Shown: one piece after another, positions 12,818 through 20,420 of the stretch
Layout of the letters: each line of letters begins with the position of its first letter
Position numbering within the stretch: the stretch's first letter is position 1
DNA from: JABIBU01 sp964464685
GTDB lineage: Bacteria; Patescibacteriota; Patescibacteriia; Magasanikbacterales; UBA922
Reading direction: 5' to 3'
NCBI GenBank assembly: GCA_964464685.1
Contig: CAYXGV010000011.1
Location: forward strand, 1 to 24,540
DNA: 24,540 bases
Notes under the pieces: generated by a model
Seen by the model: only the letters and a program-made list of their open reading frames with translations
Database searches by the model: none
Told to the model about the DNA's origin: nothing
Position numbers and translations under genes: made by a program

Positions 12818-13564
12818 ATGACTTTAGATTTATCAAAAATTGGCATAGTAATTTTGGCGGCAGGGAAAGGCACACGTCTTAATTGTTCAGATATGCCAAA
12901 AGTAATGCTTGAAATTGGTGGTAAACCAATTGTTAGTTATGTTGTAGAGACTTTATTTGAAGCTGGTTTTAAAAAAGAGCAAATTTGTTTGGTGGTTGGT
13001 TTTCAAGAAAAAAAAGTTCGTGATTATTTTGGAGATAAAGTTAGTTTTATTACCCAAGAAGAACAATTGGGAACCGCCCATGCCACTTTTACAGGAATAA
13101 AATCTTTACCTTCAAATATTAAAAATGTTTTAGTAATGGGTGGAGATGATAGTGCATTTTATACCAAAGAAACATTATTAAAATTTGTTGAAAATCATAT
13201 TGAAAACAAAAACACACTGTCTTTACTTTCAGCTGAAATAGAAGATCCGAGTATGTTGGGTAAAATAATTCGTTATCCTGACAAATCAATTGCCATTGTA
13301 GAAAAAGAATATTTGGCAGAAGAACAAAAACAAATAAAAGAAATTAGTACTGGCACTTTTTGTTTTGATAGAAAATGGTTTGAGGAAATGTTTCCCGACA
13401 TGCCTAAGCTTAGAAAATTGGGTGAGTGGGGATTGCCCACCGCCTTGGCAGTAGCGCGAGGAGAGGGAAAGAAATATGAAGTGATTAAGTTGGGTGAAAG
13501 TAGTGAGTGGTTTGGGATAAATACGATTGAAGAATTAAGTAGGGCGGATGAGTTGAAGAATTAA
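12818..13564 (+). CDS. GlmU-like UDP-GlcNAc pyrophosphorylase domain protein
   Basis: The 248-residue protein is a sugar-phosphate nucleotidyltransferase with intact nucleotide loop LAAGKGTRL (13-21), P27-K28, the GlmU-type QEEQLGTAHA (80-89), a metal-site stretch GGDDSAF (108-114) and the C-terminal WFGINTIEEL, which resembles GlmU's V-x-G-V-N-x-x-x-L. Known GlmU activity is UTP + GlcNAc-1-P to UDP-GlcNAc. The left-handed beta-helix acetyltransferase domain of classical GlmU is missing, so GlcN-1-P acetylation would need another protein, or the substrate differs. glmS lies 2.7 kb downstream and yvcK/glmR further on, which supports an amino-sugar role. It is last in the trmB-HAD operon. I leave out a gene symbol because the second domain is absent. 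Confidence 0.85.
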   Translation: MTLDLSKIGIVILAAGKGTRLNCSDMPKVMLEIGGKPIVSYVVETLFEAGFKKEQICLVVGFQEKKVRDYFGDKVSFITQEEQLGTAHATFTGIKSLPSNIKNVLVMGGDDSAFYTKETLLKFVENHIENKNTLSLLSAEIEDPSMLGKIIRYPDKSIAIVEKEYLAEEQKQIKEISTGTFCFDRKWFEEMFPDMPKLRKLGEWGLPTALAVARGEGKKYEVIKLGESSEWFGINTIEELSRADELKN

Positions 13565-13632
13565 CATCCAAATTACGAAAGGATGCGAATTTTCGAAATT
13601 CGAAAATTCGGATAGTTTCGAAATTAGAATGT
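13565..13632. repeat. Nested fold-back repeat between the GlmU-like gene and the alpha subunit
   Basis: Inner hairpin with perfect 10-bp arms GAATTTTCGA (13587-13596)/TCGAAAATTC (13600-13609). Outer arms ACATCCAAATTACGAAA and TTTCGAAATTAGAATGT (from 13564 to about 13632) match at 14 of 17 positions. It fills nearly the whole 75-bp gap. Confidence 0.7.
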
Positions 13633-13639
13633 AATTTAT

Positions 13640-14689
13640 ATGAATGAACAAAAAACAAGAAAATTCCTCATCGGTGCTGAAGTAGTTGTCCAGGCTTGTA
13701 TTGACGCTGGGGCGACTCAGATGTATGGTTATCCAATTACACCTGGAACAGAAGTTTTGACTGGTTGGATTAGGGAAGCGGAAAAATCAAATGGCGAAAG
13801 AATGTATTTGCAAACTGAAGATGAAATCGCAGCTGGTTTTGCTGTAGCGGGAGCAGTGATTGGTGGGGCGAAAGCTTTTACTGCGACGGCTGGTCCGGGG
13901 ACGACTTTAATGCAAGATGCCATGAGTATGGCTGATGGTATGAGATTGCCGTTTGTAGCAATTATTGTTCAGCGCGGTGGGCCATCGTCAGGAACTGTGA
14001 TCTATTCTCAGCAAGAAGTAAATTTGGCAATCCATGGTGGTAATGGTGAGGGCATGCGCTTGGTATATTCGCCAAGTAATTTGGAAGAACTTTATGAATT
14101 GACTCGTCTTACTTTTAATAATGCTTGGAAATATAGATTTCCTAGTGTTTTATTGTCTGATGGATTTTTGATGAAAACTAGACAGCCAGTTAGTATGGAT
14201 TTTGAAATAGAAAATGTTGAACCGACCGCTTTAATTTCATCCAAAGATCAAAAAAATATTCGTAACATTTATTCTTTTGAAGAAGAGTTGCGATCAGAAT
14301 TAGAAAATCAAGAAAAGGATTTTAATAAAATGGCGAAAGAAGTTATAAAGTTTGAAAGTTATAAAGTTAATAAAGTTGATGAGTTGATTATCGCCCATGG
14401 TATTGTTGCCGGGGCGGTGAAAGAGGCGATTGAAGAGTTGGAGAAACAGGGAAAGAAAGTTGGATTGTTTCGTCCGATTACACTTAGCCCATTTCCAAAA
14501 GATGAATTGAATAGGTTGGCGCGTGAAGTTAAGAAGATTTTCATTGTTGAATCTAGTATGGGACAACTTCGCGATTTGGTAAAACAAAATTTAAGCATTG
14601 ATTCAAACAGATTAAAACAGATTGATGGATTGTATCGACCGGCAGTTGGGATTGAGAGTGAGGAGATAGTATCAGCCTTACTTAAATAA
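13640..14689 (+). CDS. 2-oxoacid:ferredoxin oxidoreductase, alpha subunit
   Basis: Part of the CoA-dependent oxidation of a 2-oxoacid (pyruvate or 2-oxoglutarate) to acyl-CoA, CO2 and reduced ferredoxin. The 349-residue protein contains the pyrimidine-binding TPP half-site fold: YPITPGTE (31-38), the QTEDEIAAG region (58-66, the conserved Glu), TATAGPG (81-87), and a C-terminal transketolase-like domain (about 250-349; LFRPITLSPFP). Beta and gamma subunits follow as separate genes. Subunit organisation resembles the KorA type. Sequence alone does not tell pyruvate from 2-oxoglutarate; the glycolytic neighbours favour pyruvate. No SD. Confidence 0.92.
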   Translation: MNEQKTRKFLIGAEVVVQACIDAGATQMYGYPITPGTEVLTGWIREAEKSNGERMYLQTEDEIAAGFAVAGAVIGGAKAFTATAGPGTTLMQDAMSMADGMRLPFVAIIVQRGGPSSGTVIYSQQEVNLAIHGGNGEGMRLVYSPSNLEELYELTRLTFNNAWKYRFPSVLLSDGFLMKTRQPVSMDFEIENVEPTALISSKDQKNIRNIYSFEEELRSELENQEKDFNKMAKEVIKFESYKVNKVDELIIAHGIVAGAVKEAIEELEKQGKKVGLFRPITLSPFPKDELNRLAREVKKIFIVESSMGQLRDLVKQNLSIDSNRLKQIDGLYRPAVGIESEEIVSALLK

Positions 14690-14770
14690 TATATCATATA
14701 TCATATATCATATATCATTTATCATCTATCGTAATTAGTTAGAAAAATAAATGATAGATGATAACTTTTT
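14690..14770. repeat. AT-rich tandem plus inverted repeat between alpha and beta genes
   Basis: Tandem copies of a nine- to ten-base ATATATCAT-like unit (about 14692-14720) lead into TTATCATCTATC (about 14718-14729), which is inverted at GATAGATGATAA (about 14754-14765). The fold-back occupies most of the 111-bp gap between two genes whose products form one complex. It could lower or tune expression of beta relative to alpha. Confidence 0.6.
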
Positions 14771-14800
14771 ATAATAAATATAAATTTTGAATAAAGGCAT

Positions 14801-15469
14801 ATGGCTAAAGAAGCAAAATTTTGTCCCGGTTGTGGTCATCCAATTGTACTACGATTTTTGCATATGGTTTTGAAAGAAAAACAATTAGAAAAAAAATCTG
14901 TACTTGGTTTAGATATTGGTTGTTCACTTCTCGCCTGGGATTTTTTACCAATCAATACTTTTCAGACTCATCACGGCCGAGTGACGGCGACGATGGTGGG
15001 GTACAAACGAGCTCAACCAAACTCTTTGAGTTTTGCTTATACTGGAGATGGTGGTGCCTATGCAATCGGTTTGCAAAGTTTATTATGGTCAGCTATTCGC
15101 AATGAACCAATTACTGTTTTGGTAGTTAATAATTCTAATTATGCCATGACTGGTGGGCAGACAGCACCAACTTCATACAAAGGTCAAATTACAGATACCA
15201 ATCCATCTGGAGTTGAAGGCGAACCGGTGTTTGGTCCCGAACTTATTCGCAATTTAAATAAAAAAGCCTTTATAGCTCGGACAGCAGTAAATGATCCAAA
15301 ACAAGTAAAAGAATATTTAGAAAAAGCGATTGAAGCACAGCAGGCTGGTAATTTTTCTATGATAGAATTTTTATCCTATTGTCCGTTGAATTGGAAAACA
15401 ATTGGGGTGGAGACGAATAAGTATTTGGAGGATAATTTGAAGACATTATTTAAGATGGGGGAGTTTTAA
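14801..15469 (+). CDS. 2-oxoacid:ferredoxin oxidoreductase, beta subunit
   Basis: Carries the pyrophosphate half of the TPP site and one [4Fe-4S] cluster. In 222 residues it has CPGCGHP (8-14), the TPP/Mg motif GDGGAYAIG (82-90) with NNSNYAMTGGQ (110-120), and four cysteines at the expected places (C8, C11, C41, C194), so the cluster should be intact. Short C-terminus and absence of fused domains fit the KorB type. An internal plus-1-frame ORF in the same region is a shadow. It starts with a weak AAAGG 5 nt before the ATG. It lies between alpha and gamma genes. Confidence 0.93.
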   Translation: MAKEAKFCPGCGHPIVLRFLHMVLKEKQLEKKSVLGLDIGCSLLAWDFLPINTFQTHHGRVTATMVGYKRAQPNSLSFAYTGDGGAYAIGLQSLLWSAIRNEPITVLVVNNSNYAMTGGQTAPTSYKGQITDTNPSGVEGEPVFGPELIRNLNKKAFIARTAVNDPKQVKEYLEKAIEAQQAGNFSMIEFLSYCPLNWKTIGVETNKYLEDNLKTLFKMGEF

Positions 15470-15473
15470 AATT

Positions 15474-15530
15474 TATCCCGAACGAATCCATTGAGCGTGA
15501 GCGAAAATGGATGAGGAGGGATCTTTCGAA
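15474..15530. repeat. GATCC...GGATGAC fold-back repeat, copy C5 (inverted orientation)
   Basis: On the minus strand it starts CGAAAGATCCCTCC and ends CGTTCGGGATAAA. Interior arms ATCCATT (15486-15492)/AATGGAT (15506-15512) again differ from the arms of other copies while keeping the hairpin. It lies directly after the beta stop codon. Confidence 0.7.
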
Positions 15531-15582
15531 GCGTAAATATTTTGGATTACATATTTATGGGGTGGTTCACAGTACTTGTTTT

Positions 15583-15622
15583 TCGAAATATCCCTCAATC
15601 ACTCTGTGTATTTTCGGGATTA
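15583..15622. repeat. GATCC...GGATGAC fold-back repeat, copy C6 (diverged)
   Basis: Plus-strand CGAAATATCCCTC ... TTTTCGGGATTAA with an interior AATCAC-TCT-GTG hairpin. It faces C5 across about 50 bp, so the beta-gamma gap holds two opposed copies. The open frame that runs from 15542 into the gamma gene is repeat sequence, which is why the later start is chosen. Confidence 0.5.
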
Positions 15623-15634
15623 AGTGAAAAAAAT

Positions 15635-16141
15635 ATGATGTATAAAATAATATTATCAGGTGACGGGGGGCAAGGGATTCAGACCTTGTCATATTTGATT
15701 TGCAACACTGCTTTTAAAAATAATTTGGAAGTGAGCCATATTCCCAATTATGGTTTGGAACAAAAGGGTGGAGTTTCTATGGCTTATATAAAAATTTCTT
15801 ATGAAAAAAATAAATATTCCCAAAGAGGAATGCCCTGTGGGTATCCAAAATTTTCCAAACCAGATCTTTTATTAATTATGTCCGATCAAGCCAGAGAAAG
15901 AACATCGGAGTATAATCAGGAAGGTGTTGAGATTGTAGATATAAAAGACTATATAGATTTTTTTAAGGAGAATAATGTTGAACCATACAGTAGAAATGTT
16001 TTTTTTCTGAGTTTGATTTCTGAAATGTTAGAAAAAAAAGAGATTATAAAAAAGCAAGAAATTTTTGAAGCATTAGAACAAAAACTTTCTAAGAAAAGGT
16101 GGTGGGAGGAGAATAAGAGAGTATTTTCTTTAAAGCATTAA
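15635..16141 (+). CDS. 2-oxoacid:ferredoxin oxidoreductase, gamma subunit
   Basis: The 169-residue protein opens with IILSGDGGQGIQTLSYLI, the Rossmann-like signature of the gamma subunit that helps bind CoA, and continues with PNYGLEQKGGVSMAYIKIS. The ATG at 15635 (just before a second ATG at 15638) places that motif near residue 5, as in the family. The longer frame from 15542 would add 31 residues translated from repeat C6. No gene for the delta (ferredoxin-like) subunit is in the window. The complex would thus be alpha-beta-gamma, passing electrons straight to free ferredoxin, or delta lies elsewhere. No SD. Confidence 0.9.
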   Translation: MMYKIILSGDGGQGIQTLSYLICNTAFKNNLEVSHIPNYGLEQKGGVSMAYIKISYEKNKYSQRGMPCGYPKFSKPDLLLIMSDQARERTSEYNQEGVEIVDIKDYIDFFKENNVEPYSRNVFFLSLISEMLEKKEIIKKQEIFEALEQKLSKKRWWEENKRVFSLKH

Positions 16142-16147
16142 AACTTG

Positions 16148-16190
16148 AAAACATTAAAGCAGTGAATGTAACAGTTTGTTTTAATGTTTT
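16148..16190. repeat. Fold-back repeat upstream of glmS
   Basis: AAAACATTAAA (16148-16158) is inverted at TTTAATGTTTT (16180-16190), with a second copy of TTTAATGTTTT overlapping it downstream. It lies in the 77-bp gap before the glmS start and would be in the mRNA leader. Confidence 0.6.
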
Positions 16191-16218
16191 AATGTTTTTA
16201 TATTTTAATGATAAATTT

Positions 16219-18045
16219 ATGTGCGGAATAGTAGCTTATATTGGTAATAAACCTGCCTTACCTATACTTTTAAAAGGGTTGCGTCGTTTGGAATATCGTG
16301 GTTATGACAGTGCTGGTGTGGCTTTGTTGATTGGTGGAAAAATTGAACGATTGCGTTCGGTTGGAAAAATTGATAGTTTGGAAGAAAAAGTTAAAACGGT
16401 CTGTATGGATGGAACTATTGGAATTGCCCATACTCGTTGGGCAACTCATGGTGGGGTGACAGAAGAGAATGCCCACCCTCATTTTTCTACCTCAGAAAAA
16501 TTGGTGATAGTTCACAATGGAATTATTGAAAATTATAGAGAATTAAAAGTAAAATTGCAGGAGCAAGGTTTTAATTTTAAATCAGAAACAGATACTGAGG
16601 TGCTGGCTAATTTGATTGAATCTCATTATAAAGGTGATTTACGTTTAGCAGTAGAAAAGGCATTGACTCACGTGCGGGGAACTTATGGTTTGGTGGCTAT
16701 GCATGTGGATGAACCAGACAAATTAATTGTGGCTCGTTTGGGAAGTCCGCTTGTTATTGGTATTGATGATGGCGAATATTATATTGCTAGTGACGCTACA
16801 CCAATGCTAGCTTATACAAAAAAAGTTATTTTTTTGGAAGACGGTGAGGTCGCTGAAATTACTAGAGAAAAAATGGAAACTTTTAATTTGAAAGATGAGT
16901 GTATTACCAAATGTGTAGAAGAAATTGAATGGAATGACGAGCAAGCTGAAAAACAAGGTTATGATCATTTTATGTTAAAAGAAATTTTTGATCAGCCAAC
17001 AGTTTTTGAAGATGCGATTCGTGGTCGTATAAATATGGAAGAAGGTACAGCCCATTTAGGTGGTCTTAATATGACTGACGAAGAAATGCGTGGCATTGAT
17101 AGAATAATTTTGATTGCTTGTGGTACAGCTTCTTATGCGGCCATGGTTGGTAAGTATGCTTTTGAAAGATTAGCGGGAATTCCGACCGAAGTTGATGTGG
17201 CTTCCGAGTTTCGTTATCGTGATCCAATTGTTGATAATAAAACTTTGGTGTTTGCAATTTCCCAATCTGGTGAAACAGCCGATACTTTGGCGGCCGTTCG
17301 CGAAGCCAAAAGAAAAGGTGCCTTTGTGCGAGGAATTGTAAATGTAGTTGGCTCAACTATTGCTCGCGAAACTAACGGCGGTACTTATATTCATGCTGGG
17401 CCAGAGCTCGCTGTTGCTTCTACCAAAGCTTATACCAACATGGTGGCAATTATGCTTTTGTATGCTTTGCAATTTGGTAGATTAAAACGCATTACGCCAG
17501 CAACCGGACAACGTTTAATCAAAGCTTTATTGGAAATACCGGAAAAGATGAATGAAATTTTGAAACAAAGTGATGAAATAAAAAAACTGGCAGAGAAATA
17601 TAAAGATTATAAGGATTTTTTGTATTTAGGCAGAGGAATAAATTTTCCAGTCGCTTTGGAAGGGTCCCATAAATTAAAAGAAATTTCTTATATTCATAGT
17701 GAAGCTTATCCGGCCGGAGAAATGAAACATGGTGTAAATGCTTTGCTTTGTCCTGAATTTCCAGTTTTTGCACTTATAACAAAAAATCAACTTTATGAAA
17801 AAATGCGTAGTAATATTGAAGAAGTAAGAGCACGTGATACTAAAGTGATAATGTTGGCTAACAGTGGTGATGAAAATGTCAAAGATTTGGCTGATGATAT
17901 AATTTATATTCCACCAACTATGGAATTACTTGAACCACTCTTGAACACAATTCCTCTTCAATTATTTGCCTACCATGTGGCGGTTTTGTTAGGTAAGGAC
18001 GTAGATAGGCCTCGTAATCTTGCTAAATCAGTTACCGTTGAGTAA
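16219..18045 (+). CDS. glmS: Glutamine-fructose-6-phosphate aminotransferase (isomerising)
   Basis: Makes glucosamine 6-phosphate from fructose 6-phosphate and glutamine, the entry step to UDP-GlcNAc and peptidoglycan. The start at 16219 is fixed by biology: the product must begin MCGIVAYIG because Cys2 becomes the N-terminal nucleophile of the Ntn glutaminase. The upstream in-frame ATG at 16162 would bury it and reads through a repeat. The 608 residues match the usual length (about 609). Glutaminase residues THRWATHGG-like (HTRWATHGG) and HNGIIENY are present. Two SIS domains follow: ACGTASYAA ... ISQSGETADT ... ELAVASTKAYTNM, then LGRGINFPVALEGSHKLKEI and the C-terminal PRNLAKSVTVE. I saw no glmS ribozyme upstream. 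Confidence 0.97.
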   Translation: MCGIVAYIGNKPALPILLKGLRRLEYRGYDSAGVALLIGGKIERLRSVGKIDSLEEKVKTVCMDGTIGIAHTRWATHGGVTEENAHPHFSTSEKLVIVHNGIIENYRELKVKLQEQGFNFKSETDTEVLANLIESHYKGDLRLAVEKALTHVRGTYGLVAMHVDEPDKLIVARLGSPLVIGIDDGEYYIASDATPMLAYTKKVIFLEDGEVAEITREKMETFNLKDECITKCVEEIEWNDEQAEKQGYDHFMLKEIFDQPTVFEDAIRGRINMEEGTAHLGGLNMTDEEMRGIDRIILIACGTASYAAMVGKYAFERLAGIPTEVDVASEFRYRDPIVDNKTLVFAISQSGETADTLAAVREAKRKGAFVRGIVNVVGSTIARETNGGTYIHAGPELAVASTKAYTNMVAIMLLYALQFGRLKRITPATGQRLIKALLEIPEKMNEILKQSDEIKKLAEKYKDYKDFLYLGRGINFPVALEGSHKLKEISYIHSEAYPAGEMKHGVNALLCPEFPVFALITKNQLYEKMRSNIEEVRARDTKVIMLANSGDENVKDLADDIIYIPPTMELLEPLLNTIPLQLFAYHVAVLLGKDVDRPRNLAKSVTVE

Positions 18046-18062
18046 TCAGCGAAATCAATGCT

Positions 18063-19085
18063 ATGGAAATTACAGCCACAATTTTTAAAAGTCCTGTTGA
18101 CGAGAAAAAAGTTCGTGAAATGATACGTGCGGGAGCCGATATTCTGCGGGTTAAGTTTGCTCATGTTTCCAACAGTGAAGCATTAGAGGTTGTAAAAGTT
18201 GTAAAAAAAGTAATTACACAAGAAAAAACTAATACAAAGATATTGGTAGATTTGCCAGAACACAAAATTCGTTTGGGTGCTTTGGAATTGGGCAAAGAAG
18301 ATGTGATGAAAGATAAAGTCTATATATTAAAACCAGCAAAATTTAGTAAAACCATAAATGATTTTATACCTGTTGATGTGGAAAGTTTTTCTAATTTTTT
18401 TGAAAAAGAAGACAAAATAATGATAGGTGATGGAGAAATATTTTTTGAGATAAAAGAAATTGCTTCAGACAAGGAAGTAAAAATTATTTTTCCTGACGGT
18501 GGTTTTGTGGATCAATACCGCAGTCTTATTTCCAATCGTTTGGCCGATGATTTGAATCATTGTGAAATGGCGACTGATTCTTTGAAATTATTTGAAGATA
18601 TAAAACCAGAATATATTGCTCTGTCGTTTGTAGCTTCGGCTAGTTATATTCAATGTGTACGGTGGCAGATAAAAAATTTGTATGGCGATACTTGGCAACC
18701 AAAAATTTTAGCCAAGATTGAATCGCTGGGTGGATTAAATAAAATAGAAGAAATTATTGATATAGCCGATGAAATTGTGATTGCTCGTGGTGATTTGGGT
18801 GTGACAACTGATTATGCTAGAGTTATTTTGGAACAAAAAAAGATTTGTTATTTATGTAAAAAGAAAAATAGACCAGTTAGTGTAGCTACACAAATTTTGG
18901 GTAGTTGTTTGCAAAAATCAGTTCCCGCCAGATCAGAGATAGGTGATTTGACCAATATTGTTTTGGATGGTGCTACGGGTATCTGGTTGTCGCAGGAAAC
19001 AAGTTTGAGTGAAGATCCAGGACAAGTTATTAAAATAGCGAAGAATATTATTAATACTATTGAAAAAAGCTATGAATCAGTCTAA
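18063..19085 (+). CDS. Pyruvate-kinase-like barrel protein lacking the C-terminal domain
   Basis: The 340 residues align to the pyruvate kinase barrel and B domain. Conserved Mg-site elements are kept: AKIE (217-220, K218 and E220), ARGDLGV (241-247, D244), VATQILGS (274-281) and LSQET (309-313). Several active-site positions differ. RLNFSHG is RVKFAHV (29-35, so the K+-ligand Asn and Ser are Lys and Ala). LDTKGPEIR is VDLPEHKIR (62-70). SFVRKASD is SFVASASY. The regulatory C-terminal domain, about 130 residues of a normal enzyme of about 470, is absent. It may be a divergent PK, or a non-canonical paralogue with another role. It follows glmS by 17 nt and is 4 nt before yvcK. Confidence 0.85.
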   Translation: MEITATIFKSPVDEKKVREMIRAGADILRVKFAHVSNSEALEVVKVVKKVITQEKTNTKILVDLPEHKIRLGALELGKEDVMKDKVYILKPAKFSKTINDFIPVDVESFSNFFEKEDKIMIGDGEIFFEIKEIASDKEVKIIFPDGGFVDQYRSLISNRLADDLNHCEMATDSLKLFEDIKPEYIALSFVASASYIQCVRWQIKNLYGDTWQPKILAKIESLGGLNKIEEIIDIADEIVIARGDLGVTTDYARVILEQKKICYLCKKKNRPVSVATQILGSCLQKSVPARSEIGDLTNIVLDGATGIWLSQETSLSEDPGQVIKIAKNIINTIEKSYESV

Positions 19086-19089
19086 ATCA

Positions 19090-20040
19090 ATGCTTAATAT
19101 AGTAGTAGTCGGTGGAGGAAATGGCAGTGCCATTTCACTCAATGCTGTTAAAAAAATGAATTTAGATTTAAATATATCGGCGGTGATATCAATGAGTGAT
19201 TCCACTGGTTCAACCGGTAGGTTGCGTCAGGAGTTTAATACCTTGCCTCCAGGTGATGTGATGCGGGCGGTTTTGGCGATGTCCATTTATCAATACCCGC
19301 TTTTAAAAAAGATTTTTTATAAAAATAGATTTGAAAATGTTGGGAAATTGGATAAACATAATTTGGGAAATTTATTTTTGGTTTTGGGAGAACAATATGG
19401 TGGCGATTATATTAAAGCTGTGCGTGCTCTGGAGCAAACTGTAGAGGCGGTGGGTCATGTGTACCCAACTACTTTGCAGGTGAATGATTTGGTTGGCGAA
19501 CTTGAAAATGGTCAGATTGTCAGAACTGAAGGGGAATTAGATCAACCAAAATATGATAAAAATTTGCGTATAAAAAAAGTTTGGCTAGAACCAGAAGTAC
19601 AAATTTTTGATGAAGCTAAAAAAGTTTTGGAAAAGGCTGATTACATCTTGTTTGGGCCGGGTAGTTTGTACACCAGTGTTATTGCTGCTACTTTATCAAA
19701 AGGTTTTAAAGAGGCGATATGCAAGTCAAAAGCAAAATTGATTTATGTTGCCGGCAATGCTCGTCATATAAACGGTGAAACTGGTCCAAAAGTTTTGAGT
19801 GAGTTTGTAAACGAGTTGGAAAATTATTTGCCTAGAAAAATTGATGTGGTTATTTATAATAATCATGAGCAAACATCTCAGGAATTAGAATTTTACAAGC
19901 AACATGGTTGGGAGATTATTTTTTGTGATGTAGAAAATTGTGATTGCGAAGTTTTGCAAGCTGATTTTGAAAGATCCGGTGGTGGTTTGTGTGATGAAAA
20001 ACTTGGTAAACTATTAGAAAAAATATTAACAAAATATTAA
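19090..20040 (+). CDS. yvcK: YvcK/GlmR-type (UPF0052, CofD-like) protein
   Basis: The protein starts MLNIVVVGGGNGSAI, the Rossmann-like nucleotide-binding N-terminus. Further motifs are STGSTGRLRQEFNTLPPGD (about residues 40-58), GPGSLYTSVI (about 195-204) and YVAGNARHINGETGP. The 316-residue length fits the family. The ATG at 19090 is preferred. Upstream in-frame TTG (19060) and ATG (19072) would overlap the PK-like gene and add residues before the canonical start. In Bacillus this protein (GlmR) binds UDP-GlcNAc and stimulates GlmS, and is needed for growth on gluconeogenic carbon. Here it is two genes downstream of glmS on the same strand with gaps of only 17 and 4 nt. Confidence 0.9.
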   Translation: MLNIVVVGGGNGSAISLNAVKKMNLDLNISAVISMSDSTGSTGRLRQEFNTLPPGDVMRAVLAMSIYQYPLLKKIFYKNRFENVGKLDKHNLGNLFLVLGEQYGGDYIKAVRALEQTVEAVGHVYPTTLQVNDLVGELENGQIVRTEGELDQPKYDKNLRIKKVWLEPEVQIFDEAKKVLEKADYILFGPGSLYTSVIAATLSKGFKEAICKSKAKLIYVAGNARHINGETGPKVLSEFVNELENYLPRKIDVVIYNNHEQTSQELEFYKQHGWEIIFCDVENCDCEVLQADFERSGGGLCDEKLGKLLEKILTKY

Positions 20041-20049
20041 CCATACCAT

Positions 20050-20382
20050 ATGATCATCAACAAACAAATTATAGATGAAAAATATGTAGTTAAGTTCATC
20101 GCTGAGGTGGATGGTAAAGAAGCAGGGCGAGCGTTTTTGTATTTGATTTATAATGAATTACATGAAAGACCCTATGGATTATTGGAAGATGTGTTTGTGG
20201 ATGGTGAATACCGTAGTCAGGGCATAGGTCGGCAATTAGTACAAAAAGTAATTGATGAGGCCAAAGAAATGGGTTGTTATAAATTGGTTGGTTTTAGTCG
20301 CTATTCCCGTGAACAAATTCATCGCTTTTACAAAACTCTAGGATTTCAGGATTATGGGGTGGAGTTTAGGATAGATTTTTAA
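20050..20382 (+). CDS. GNAT-family N-acetyltransferase
   Basis: Short (110-residue) GCN5-related acetyltransferase that uses acetyl-CoA. Motif A, VFVDGEYRSQGIGRQLV (48-64), contains the acetyl-CoA pyrophosphate loop R/Q-x-x-G-x-G as R55-S-Q57-G58-I-G60. A typical motif B region (FYKTLGFQDYG) follows. The N-terminal beta strands are trimmed compared with the usual 140-160 residues. Acceptor substrate cannot be assigned. It begins 9 nt after yvcK, so it is probably in the glmS-PK-yvcK transcript. Given that neighbourhood an amino-sugar acceptor is possible, but this is only a guess. Confidence 0.88.
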   Translation: MIINKQIIDEKYVVKFIAEVDGKEAGRAFLYLIYNELHERPYGLLEDVFVDGEYRSQGIGRQLVQKVIDEAKEMGCYKLVGFSRYSREQIHRFYKTLGFQDYGVEFRIDF

Positions 20383-20385
20383 GCA

Positions 20386-20420
20386 TTGATTATAATGATT
20401 TAAAAAAGATTTCACTGATT
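20386..20420. repeat. Small degenerate direct repeat between GNAT and endoQ
   Basis: The 38-bp gap contains GATTATAATGATT and a related TGATTATGAT before the ATG, reminiscent of the GGATTTAACGGATT-type sequence at 3902-3940. It is too short to be sure it is a repeat. Confidence 0.25.

Noticed and set aside
14690..14770. CRISPR array
   Set aside because: The repeat units are 9-10 bp with no spacers. It is a tandem plus inverted AT repeat.
15542..15634. Extended N-terminus of the gamma subunit
   Set aside because: It is translated from repeat sequence. The family signature begins right after the ATG at 15635.
16162..16218. Extended N-terminus of GlmS
   Set aside because: GlmS needs Cys as its second residue, to become the nucleophile after Met removal. 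The upstream frame is a repeat.
16142..16218. glmS ribozyme
   Set aside because: The gap is only 77 bp and filled by a simple inverted repeat; the ribozyme core is longer and has a different layout.
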